From: Kiritimatiellia bacterium
Lineage (GTDB): Bacteria > Verrucomicrobiota > Kiritimatiellia > RFP12 > UBA1067
DNA length: 11,111 nt
Assembly: GCA_028707675.1 (NCBI GenBank)
Contig: JAQWAM010000018.1
Location: forward strand, 1 to 11,111
Direction of reading: 5' to 3'
The number at the start of each line of letters is the position of its first letter. Position 1 is the first letter of the stretch. Positions 6,197 to 11,111 of the stretch are shown here, piece after piece. The position numbers and the translations under genes are program-made. The notes beneath the pieces were generated by a model. It saw only the letters and a program-made list of their open reading frames with translations, did not search any database and had not been told where the DNA came from.

Positions 6197-7093
6197 ATGA
6201 TCAGAAAAATTAAAGATACGAGCGGCGTGACGCCGGGGGAGATTCTCGCGTTTTTATGGGACGCCGCGGAAAAGGGGGATGGAGCGGCGGTGCCGTCCGC
6301 AGCCGTGCCTATGCTGTCGCGCTGTGTTGTCTGCGATGCGCCTGACGGTTTTTTTCTTTTCCGTAGGCCTTCTGCCGCTGTCGGTTATTGCGGGCTTGCG
6401 GAAAGGCTCTGCGCACTGTTGGCGCTGCTGATTACCGCGCCTCTGTTGCTTTTACTTGCGTTGCTGGTGCTTTTTACTGACGGACTTCCGGTGTTGTTCC
6501 GTCAGGTGCGCTACGGATACGGCGGACGGCCGTTCATCCTGTTCAAGTTCCGCACCATGATTCATGAATCTGAAAGACTGCACCACGGCCTTCAGAATGC
6601 TACTGAACGCGGCGGACGGATGTTCAAGTTGGATGATGATCCGCGAGTGACGCGGGCGGGACGTTTTATGCGTCGTGTTTTTCTGGATGAGCTGCCGCAG
6701 CTTTGGAACGTGGCGCGCGGCGAGATGCGTTTTGTGGGCCCGCGACCGCTGCCCGCCAGCGATCAGGGGCATTACACCAGACCCTGCCACGCGTTGCGGC
6801 TTAAGGGCATGCCGGGCATAAGCGGGCTGTGGCAGATTGCGGGACGCAACGAACTGACATTCGACGAGATGTGTCTGTTGGACTATTTTTACTTATGCAA
6901 CCGTACGCTGCGGCTCGACTTGAAAGTCTGTTGGCGCACGCTGCTGGAAATATTGGAGGATGCCGGTCTGAAACGCGAAACCGAGCGCGGAGGCGAGCAG
7001 CCAAGCGCAGTCAAGCATGCAGGTCGCGGCAATGGCAGCGGTGACGGCCAACCACAGCGAGAGGGGGGGGCGGGGCAGCGCGGACGCGGATGA
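6197..7093 (+). CDS. Initiating sugar-phosphate transferase (WcaJ/WbaP/PglC-type)
   Basis: This is a bacterial sugar transferase that would transfer a sugar phosphate from a nucleotide sugar to undecaprenyl phosphate, the first step of polysaccharide or glycan assembly. From the ATG at 6197 it has 298 residues: about 65 soluble residues, one membrane segment (72-93), then the catalytic domain. Motifs are [24 protein letters not shown] (98-121), [14 protein letters not shown] (147-160), the catalytic dyad D164-E165 within [15 protein letters not shown] (180-184) and [16 protein letters not shown] (205-220). The family normally ends near residue 257. The remaining 40 residues, rich in Gly, Arg and Gln, are atypical and lie antisense to another gene. 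The start is uncertain: the G-rich sequence before 6197 is too close for an ideal ribosome site, and an in-frame ATG at 6086 exists, but its extension is Cys/Trp-rich and unlike the family. No other polysaccharide genes are visible. Confidence 0.88.
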   Translation: MIRKIKDTSGVTPGEILAFLWDAAEKGDGAAVPSAAVPMLSRCVVCDAPDGFFLFRRPSAAVGYCGLAERLCALLALLITAPLLLLLALLVLFTDGLPVLFRQVRYGYGGRPFILFKFRTMIHESERLHHGLQNATERGGRMFKLDDDPRVTRAGRFMRRVFLDELPQLWNVARGEMRFVGPRPLPASDQGHYTRPCHALRLKGMPGISGLWQIAGRNELTFDEMCLLDYFYLCNRTLRLDLKVCWRTLLEILEDAGLKRETERGGEQPSAVKHAGRGNGSGDGQPQREGGAGQRGRG

Positions 7094-7570
7094 TACTCTT
7101 ACGCGCTCGCGGCCTGCCGGAGAGAAGCGCAGGCACAACGCTCGCTTGTCGGGCAGTTTCAGCGGCAAGGGATGTTCAGCGATCCATATGTTCCGGCGCG
7201 CAAGCTTGGCCGCGCGCAGCCCGGCGCGCCGGATCTCCACGTCATAATCACGGGTGATGTCGATCCGGCAGTCGTGGCGTTCTGCGCCGGCCGGCGGCGA
7301 GATGCGCGTCAGCAGCGGTTTTTGCGAACGCGAGACCTCGTCAAGCGCGTAGAGCAGGGCGTGGGGGAGCGTTTGCAGGTCTTGCCGGTGCGGGTCAAGA
7401 TTAACGAAAATCTGGCGGCAGCGAGTAAGTGACGGGAAAGCCAGCCAGGAAGCCGCCGCCGCCGCGATAGAGGCGCCCAAAAAGGCGCCGGAAGACGATC
7501 CTGCGATCACGCCGGCGCTGGCAGTGGCGATGAGCAGCGCGTAACTGTCTGTCCATTTCATGAGTGTCAT
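6893..7570 (-). CDS. Unrecognised membrane protein with hydrophobic ends
   Basis: I do not recognise this 225-residue protein. Residues 9-45 form a small-residue-rich hydrophobic hairpin (probably two helices), residues 46-168 look soluble with many Arg and conserved-looking acidic patches, and residues 171-206 form one or two further membrane segments. The ATG at 7570 was chosen because AAGGT lies five bases before it. A longer reading back to 7642 would run into the insertion-sequence end and is rejected. The last 201 bases overlap the sugar transferase on the other strand. The final 20 residues are antisense to conserved transferase sequence and may be little more than read-through to the first stop. 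A run of eight C interrupts the reading frame region just before the last membrane segment. It shares an upstream element with the gene ending at 7861. Confidence 0.6.
   Translation of the reverse strand: MTLMKWTDSYALLIATASAGVIAGSSSGAFLGASIAAAAASWLAFPSLTRCRQIFVNLDPHRQDLQTLPHALLYALDEVSRSQKPLLTRISPPAGAERHDCRIDITRDYDVEIRRAGLRAAKLARRNIWIAEHPLPLKLPDKRALCLRFSPAGRERVRVSSASALPRPPLSLWLAVTAAIAATCMLDCAWLLASALGFAFQTGILQYFQQRAPTDFQVEPQRTVA
7063..7075. repeat. Homopolymer tract G8-C-G4 in the antisense overlap
   Basis: Eight consecutive G (7063-7070) are followed by C and four G. The tract lies in the tail of the sugar transferase and, on the other strand, inside the membrane-protein gene just before its last hydrophobic segment. 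Such a tract is prone to slippage and to sequencing error. Confidence 0.7.
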
Positions 7571-7584
7571 ATTTACCTTATGGG

Positions 7585-7617
7585 TCTTCCGCAGAATGTG
7601 TGGGTAAAAAAAAGTTG
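7585..7617 (-). promoter_or_regulatory. Shared 33-base upstream element, copy 1
   Basis: Read on the minus strand, this element ends 14 bases before the ATG at 7570. It matches the element at 9125-9157 at 27 of 33 positions. The conserved core reads TTTTACCC-R-CACAT, then C-N-GCG-R-AAGA. Both copies sit directly upstream of membrane-protein genes in the same orientation, so a shared promoter or operator is likely. It does not look like a sigma-70 promoter. Confidence 0.55.
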
Positions 7618-7621
7618 AAAG

Positions 7622-7680
7622 GCACTGGGTCATTGTGCTCATAATCTAGTTTCGAACAACCAAAAGGAGTGCCCCAGTGC
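7622..7680 (+). promoter_or_regulatory. Inverted repeat pairing the IS end with the transposase start codon
   Basis: gcactggg (7622-7629) is the exact reverse complement of cccagtgc (7673-7680), and the latter contains the GTG start codon at 7677. RNA read in from outside the element could fold and hide the start, whereas a transcript begun inside would lack the left arm. This is a known way in which insertion sequences such as IS10 and IS50 avoid activation by read-through. An AAAAGGAGT ribosome site lies at 7662-7670. Confidence 0.5.
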
Positions 7681-7850
7681 GCATAGAAACCATACTGAAT
7701 CATTGTTGTCGGCACAAGTCGTTTGTTTGCGCTGGTTGCGTCTTGGGCGCATCCTTGACCGGTTCCATATCGTTCAGCATCTCGGCGAGGCCGTCGACAA
7801 GATCAGGGCGGCGGAGGTCCGGCAACTTTCAGTCGGCGGTGGCGGCAAGC
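7677..7850 (+). pseudogene. ISL3-family transposase, internally deleted and frameshifted
   Basis: From the GTG at 7677 the first 17 residues (RIETILNHCCRHKSFV after the start) match the N-terminus of ISL3-family transposases. After about 7730 that frame loses similarity. A different frame (7748-7825) then encodes ILDRFHIVQHLGEAVDKIRA, the conserved DRFHIV segment of the DDE domain, which in intact enzymes lies some 200 residues further on. Roughly 600 bases, including the zinc-finger and helix-turn-helix region, have therefore been deleted, and everything after this segment is also gone. It cannot make active transposase. Family identification rests on memory of these motifs. Confidence 0.72.
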
Positions 7851-7860
7851 GCTCCGAGCG

Positions 7861-9117
7861 CTATGATGAGAGCGAGTTTCTTCGAAACCGTGGGATGGCA
7901 ATATCACGGCGCGTGACCCGGTATAGCACCACGGCGTAATAGGTCAGCCAGGCTACAAAAGTCATGATCAGCATTTTCTGCAGGGTCGGGACATAGGGCG
8001 AGAAAGACATGATTTTGTGTCGGTGGCCGAGCAGAGATAATTGGAAAAGCGCCACCAGTGCCATGCTCCACACCAGCAGGCTCCAGCGGACAACTCCGGG
8101 CGCGCGGCGGTTGTTGCGGGCGGGCGTCATCAGAAGCAGCATTATCGCGCCGCCGCCGACCGCCGCGAAACATCCGATGTTGTGCAAGTCGCAGCGGACG
8201 TTTTCAGGAACCAGCGCAAGGGCCAGCAAGCCAGCCGCGTTCAATGCCCCGGCCCACATAAAGAGGTTTTTTTTGCGCGAGCCTCTGACGAAACAACTGA
8301 GCGCCGGGAAAAAACGCGCGCTAACGTAAGCGCTGGCCGCCAGCGCAAACGAGAAAAGATAATGGCATAAGGGATATTCAACGCCTTTGATCTTGGTCCG
8401 TCCCAGATAACTCAGCATTTTCATGAACGGGTTGTAGTGCGGCGTGATCGGACATACGTACATGGCGTACAAGAACAGAGCCATTGCCAGCGGCCCGCCC
8501 AGTAAAACAAAGAGAGGCGCCTGCCGGAGTTTTCTGAATCTGGCGTGTGGCCGGGGGCAGACGGAACATCTGCAGATTGCGACAGTGACGCATACGAGGC
8601 TCGCGATATAGCTTATGCCTATAAGGTGCTTCAGGTAAGGCACCCGCAGTATGCGGCCGAAGGCGATCATGGCGTCGGAGAAGAGCAGCAGACTGAGGCC
8701 GTAGCGCCATGCCGATGACAGCCGGTGCGTACCGCACGCGAGGGACACGCTGATGATTGAGATGAAAGTATAGACGGACAGCGCCGCCAGCAAGCGGGGC
8801 GATTCAAGGGCGGGGAACATGCGGGCGGCAAAGAAAATCCCGAGGCTGAAGGCAAGGCCGAACGCGATTCTGGGGCTCCACCGGGCGTGTTGCAACAGAA
8901 AGCCGATCCAACACAAGTGCGCCAGAGAAAAACCGGCCACGCCGCAAAGGAAGCCCGAGGAAACTAAAGGCGAGCTTTTTACGGCCAGAAAATAGTCGCC
9001 GATCATGGTGGCGGCCAGCCCGGCCCAAGCCAGCCAGTATGAGCGGCAAGCCCATCCGCCGCGCACGATAAAGAACGCACTGACCAGCAGCAGAAAAGGG
9101 GTTAACAGCATTAGCAT
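7861..9117 (-). CDS. Polytopic membrane protein: YhhN/TMEM86-like half joined to a DUF998-like half
   Basis: This 418-residue protein has about 12 or more hydrophobic helices. Residues 1-185 resemble the YhhN/TMEM86 family, whose studied members are lysoplasmalogenases that cleave the vinyl-ether bond of lysoplasmalogens. The two aspartates expected to be important are present, D41 in MIGDYFL and D148 in LLFSDAM, with GFSLAHLCWIGF between. Residues 200-400 resemble the DUF998 membrane fold: a P-x-Y-N-P-F-x-K-x-L-S-Y-L-G stretch (225-239) after the first helix, then LALVPENVRCDLHNIGC (299-315) with the characteristic P and H-N-x-G. I infer a fusion of the two families. Activity is not shown. 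The ATG at 9117 follows a weak AAAGA site and the shared 33-base element. The last ten residues border the IS relic and could have been altered by it. Confidence 0.72.
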   Translation of the reverse strand: MLMLLTPFLLLVSAFFIVRGGWACRSYWLAWAGLAATMIGDYFLAVKSSPLVSSGFLCGVAGFSLAHLCWIGFLLQHARWSPRIAFGLAFSLGIFFAARMFPALESPRLLAALSVYTFISIISVSLACGTHRLSSAWRYGLSLLLFSDAMIAFGRILRVPYLKHLIGISYIASLVCVTVAICRCSVCPRPHARFRKLRQAPLFVLLGGPLAMALFLYAMYVCPITPHYNPFMKMLSYLGRTKIKGVEYPLCHYLFSFALAASAYVSARFFPALSCFVRGSRKKNLFMWAGALNAAGLLALALVPENVRCDLHNIGCFAAVGGGAIMLLLMTPARNNRRAPGVVRWSLLVWSMALVALFQLSLLGHRHKIMSFSPYVPTLQKMLIMTFVAWLTYYAVVLYRVTRRDIAIPRFRRNSLSS

Positions 9118-9124
9118 GAATTAA

Positions 9125-9157
9125 TCTTTCGCTGTATGTGCGGGTAAAACAACGTTG
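9125..9157 (-). promoter_or_regulatory. Shared 33-base upstream element, copy 2
   Basis: Second copy of the element described at 7585-7617, ending seven bases before the ATG at 9117. This copy also contains a perfect 12-base palindrome, aacaacgttgtt (9148-9159), that is not preserved in the other copy. Its conserved gtatgtgcgggt core (plus strand) resembles the GTATGTGG tandem unit seen elsewhere in the window. Confidence 0.55.
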
Positions 9158-9240
9158 TTAAAATTAACCTAAGCGAGGGTCTGAAGCAAGCCAACCTTGT
9201 TCATCATCACCGCGGTAGAACGCCGCTCATTTAAAAAACA

Positions 9241-9269
9241 GTGATTAAGCCGCGCGGCTTTGTTACACT
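9241..9269 (+). promoter_or_regulatory. Candidate hisF promoter with palindromic spacer
   Basis: TGTTACACT (9261-9269) fits an extended -10 box (TGn plus TACACT). GTGATT (9241-9246) is a poor -35 at 17-base spacing. The spacer is occupied by a perfect 14-base palindrome, aagccgcgcggctt (9247-9260), which would be an ideal operator position. Transcription would begin near 9276, leaving a leader of about 19 bases with the ribosome site. Confidence 0.45.
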
Positions 9270-9281
9270 GGGAATAAAGAA

Positions 9282-9287
9282 AAGGAG
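9282..9287 (+). promoter_or_regulatory. Ribosome binding site deciding the hisF start
   Basis: AAGGAG lies seven bases before the ATG at 9295. It favours that ATG over the in-frame GTG at 9241, which has no such site and would add 18 residues foreign to HisF. Confidence 0.8.
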
Positions 9288-9294
9288 AGAAAGC

Positions 9295-10059
9295 ATGAGC
9301 GATCTCGTCAGGATCATGCCGTGTCTGGATATGCGGGACGGGCGTGTGGTGAAGGGTGTGCATTTCGTCGATATCCGAGACGCGGGCGATCCGGTAGAGT
9401 GCGCCAGAGCTTATTGCGCGCAGGGCGCGGACGAGCTGGCGCTGCTGGATATCACTGCCACGGCCGAGGGACGGGCCACGCTGAAGGATGTCGTGCGCCG
9501 GGTTGCGGAGGCAACCACGGTGCCGTTCACGGTCGGCGGCGGCATTTACGACGTGGCGACAGCCGCAGCTGTGCTGGAGGCCGGCGCGGACAAGATATCG
9601 GTCAGCAGCGCGGCATTCCGCAAACAGGAACTGATTCCGGAGCTGCTCAAGCATTTCGGGGCGGAGAAGGTGACCGTGGCTATCGACGTTGACCGCAACG
9701 GGGCGATGGCGTCGGGCTACGAGGTGTATATCGACGGCGGCAGGACGCCGACCGGCGCGGACGCGGTGGAGTGGGCCAAGCGGGTTGATGGCTACGGTGT
9801 GCGTGTGATCTTGCCGACCAGCAAGGCCGGCGACGGCGCGCGCGCGGGGTATGACCTGCCGGTGATTCGGGCGATGAAGGCGGCGGTGACGGCGGAGATC
9901 GTGGCGTCCGGCGGGGCTGGGACGCTCGAGCATTTTTACGAGGCGGCGCAGGCGGGCGCCACGGTGCTGCTGGCGGCTTCGATCTTCCATTTCAGCGTGA
10001 TCGGAATCACTGATCTCAAGCGTTATCTGCGCGAACGCGGAGTGCCGGTTATCTTGTGA
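9295..10059 (+). CDS. hisF: Imidazole glycerol phosphate synthase cyclase subunit HisF
   Basis: This 254-residue protein is HisF, the (beta/alpha)8-barrel subunit that uses ammonia from HisH to turn PRFAR into imidazole glycerol phosphate and AICAR, linking histidine and purine synthesis. Hallmarks are [13 protein letters not shown] (9-21), DITATAEGR (52-60), FTVGGGI (78-84), AIDVDRNG (129-136), GGRTPTG (148-154), ASGGAG (204-209) and AASIFHF (227-233). The catalytic aspartates D12 and D131 are present, and D180 matches Thermotoga D176. The loop normally read as TS-x-D-x-DGT is TSKAGDGA here, so one highly conserved Asp and one Thr are changed. The length is normal. No other his gene is visible; the gene stands alone between genes of opposite orientation, and it has its own promoter candidate. 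Confidence 0.95.
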   Translation: MSDLVRIMPCLDMRDGRVVKGVHFVDIRDAGDPVECARAYCAQGADELALLDITATAEGRATLKDVVRRVAEATTVPFTVGGGIYDVATAAAVLEAGADKISVSSAAFRKQELIPELLKHFGAEKVTVAIDVDRNGAMASGYEVYIDGGRTPTGADAVEWAKRVDGYGVRVILPTSKAGDGARAGYDLPVIRAMKAAVTAEIVASGGAGTLEHFYEAAQAGATVLLAASIFHFSVIGITDLKRYLRERGVPVIL

Positions 10060-10086
10060 AGCGAGAGCGGCTGGCGCGGCACATTG

Positions 10087-10178
10087 ATCCGCAATTTGAA
10101 TTTGACCGCATTCAAACTTTTGCCAATGCAGTTCTTGTAACGAGCTTTATTTATGCGGTTGAAGGCTACAATGCGGAT
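10087..10178. repeat. Nested inverted repeats between convergent hisF and SIS-domain genes
   Basis: In the 159-base gap between two convergent genes, an outer pair atccgca (10087-10093) and tgcggat (10172-10178) encloses an inner pair accgcat (10105-10111) and atgcggt (10153-10159). The unpaired flanks are nearly symmetrical, 11 and 12 bases. A competing small hairpin pairs tttgaat (10095-10101) with attcaaa (10110-10116). It may serve as a bidirectional end signal or be a remnant of a small palindromic element. No clear T-run follows. The rest of the gap shows nothing I recognise. Confidence 0.45.
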
Positions 10179-10218
10179 TAGTAAATCGAAGCCATACTTT
10201 TTCCCAGAATCGTAATTA

Positions 10219-11111
10219 TCACTTTTCACGACGGAGTCTTTCCAGCGCGACCTGTACCGCGCAAGGGGTCTCTTTGCCGGACCAGTCCTGCGACTCAACC
10301 CATTCATCCGCGGCGAAGAGACGCTGCGCGGCCTCTTCGTAATCAATGCCGCCCAGCTCCACCAGAAGGCGGATGCCGCGGTCGATGAGCTTCTTGTTGG
10401 AGATAGACACCCAGCTCATCCAGTTTCCGGCAACGCGCCCCATCGACGCCATCGTGCCGGTGGAAAGGCAATTGAAAGCTAGCTTAACAGCTAGGTGCTT
10501 CCATATCTCGAGCGGCGAGTCGGTGATTTCAGTGTTCACCCAGATGCCTTCCGTATTTAAGGGCCCGATGTGGAATTCTATCGACTCTGGCCACTCGGAC
10601 GCGAGTTTCTCTGCGGCGGCGACGTAGGCGCCGGGTTTGTCACCCACTGTCAGTATCACGGCTGCCGCGCGGTCATAGCCCTTGATCCGTTCTGGCGCGG
10701 ACTCGCGGCCTATCATGTAAGTGATGAGATCCGAGTACTTTATAAGCGGCGGACTGTCGATGAAGCGCTGCGGCATTCCGAGAGAACGGGCGTCTTCGGC
10801 GGTGAATTCAAGGCAGCGCGGACGGCGCCGCATCATTTCGTCCCAGCATTCCACGGTGGGATAAAGCGGGTTTTTTACGAACGCCCAGCTCTGCGCGAGG
10901 TTTTTGTCCCGTGCGGATCGCAGCGGCGGCAGCATGAACGTGGGCGAGCGCTCCGTGTTATCCGTGAAGAGGTCGAGCATGCACTTGTCCGCAAGATATG
11001 TTATGCGCCCGTGCCCGCCGTAGACGCTTTTCTCGAATTCTATCGCCTTGACGAGGCCGGCGCGGCCGCCGGTCGACTCGAGTCCGCCGAGAAGCTTTTC
11101 GAACGCTACGG
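10219..11111 (-). CDS. MurQ/GckR-type SIS-domain protein (5' end missing)
   Basis: The frame runs off the right end, leaving 296 visible residues of the C-terminal part. The family signature is near the end: KLAFNCLSTGTMASMGRV followed by GNWMSWVSISNKKLIDRGIRLL, which matches the C-terminal region of MurQ (N-acetylmuramic acid 6-phosphate etherase) and glucokinase-regulator-like proteins. Upstream are an Asn-Thr-Glu-Arg-Ser-Pro-Thr-Phe motif (TERSPTF, coded near 10957-10937) and a second phospho-sugar-binding-like domain, more like the two-SIS GckR arrangement than the single-SIS MurQ. It probably binds or processes a hexosamine or other sugar phosphate in the cytoplasm. The catalytic glutamates of MurQ would lie beyond the window, so etherase activity cannot be judged. 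An ATG at 10978-10980 is internal, since the homologous-looking frame continues upstream of it. It converges on hisF. Confidence 0.72.
   Translation of the reverse strand, partial: VAFEKLLGGLESTGGRAGLVKAIEFEKSVYGGHGRITYLADKCMLDLFTDNTERSPTFMLPPLRSARDKNLAQSWAFVKNPLYPTVECWDEMMRRRPRCLEFTAEDARSLGMPQRFIDSPPLIKYSDLITYMIGRESAPERIKGYDRAAAVILTVGDKPGAYVAAAEKLASEWPESIEFHIGPLNTEGIWVNTEITDSPLEIWKHLAVKLAFNCLSTGTMASMGRVAGNWMSWVSISNKKLIDRGIRLLVELGGIDYEEAAQRLFAADEWVESQDWSGKETPCAVQVALERLRREK

Larger units (their letters stand above)
7621..7855 (+). mobile_element. Decayed ISL3-family insertion sequence
   Basis: A relic of an ISL3-type element lies between the two membrane-protein genes. The left end is placed at about 7621 (ggcactgggt), just outside a good ribosome site and transposase start. 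An out-of-frame piece of the transposase catalytic region follows. The right end is lost; recognisable similarity fades near 7830, and the right boundary is an estimate. No target-site duplication can be identified because only one end survives. Confidence 0.65.

Noticed and set aside
7571..7642. Extension of the 225-residue membrane protein to an upstream ATG at 7642
   Set aside because: The extra residues would be coded by the IS end and the shared upstream element, and the ATG at 7570 has a good ribosome site.
8051..8060. Possible right inverted repeat of the ISL3 relic (caccagtgcc, similar to the complement of ggcactgggt)
   Set aside because: Only 8 of 10 bases match, and it lies within a conserved-looking membrane segment of an intact gene, so chance is more likely.
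9169..9990. Long minus-strand open frame opposite hisF
   Set aside because: It mirrors conserved HisF codons and its product is Arg/His-rich without motifs.
10087..10178. Integron attC site
   Set aside because: The nested repeats recall attC layout, but the GTTRRRY and RYYYAAC core boxes are absent and the spacers are too long.
1..11111. CRISPR array, tRNA, rRNA, prophage or toxin-antitoxin genes
   Set aside because: No regularly spaced repeats of suitable length, no cloverleaf tRNA signatures and no related protein motifs were seen on either strand.

Overview
This is a GC-rich bacterial window carrying chromosomal housekeeping and accessory genes on both strands. I see no phage, conjugation, defence or CRISPR genes, and no rRNA or tRNA. 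The mix of genes and the short, repeat-rich gaps would fit a PVC-group bacterium (Kiritimatiellota, Lentisphaerota or Verrucomicrobiota). That placement is a guess, because no taxonomic marker was compared.

Left part (1-2389, plus strand). The window opens inside a gene for a small lipoyl-domain protein that also has an E3-binding domain but ends without an acyltransferase domain. A 238-base gap follows, holding a GT-rich 8-base tandem repeat and a two-hairpin repeat element whose loops are complementary to each other. Next comes a two-gene operon: a FabG-like short-chain reductase and an EboC-like UbiA prenyltransferase. It runs head-on towards polA, and the gap between them holds another 8-base array with a canonical G-quadruplex pattern.

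Middle (2390-7093). On the minus strand, a lipoprotein form of alpha-acetolactate decarboxylase lies upstream of a complete DNA polymerase I with all three enzymatic domains. A divergent initiating sugar transferase (WcaJ/WbaP/PglC type) starts from the same control region as the decarboxylase. The sugar transferase tail overlaps by 201 bases the tail of an unrecognised membrane-protein gene on the opposite strand, and the overlap contains a run of eight G.

Right part (6893-11111). Two minus-strand membrane-protein genes, one unrecognised and one with a YhhN-like half joined to a DUF998-like half, share a 33-base upstream element (27 of 33 identical). A decayed ISL3-family insertion sequence lies between them. 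hisF follows on the plus strand with its own promoter candidate, whose spacer is a perfect 14-base palindrome. It faces a MurQ/GckR-type SIS-domain gene that runs off the right end.

I see no convincing new multi-gene system. The best leads are the shared 33-base element, the G-quadruplex tandem array between convergent genes, the kissing-loop repeat, the ISL3 relic with a hairpin over its start codon, the YhhN/DUF998-like fusion and the surface-anchored acetolactate decarboxylase.
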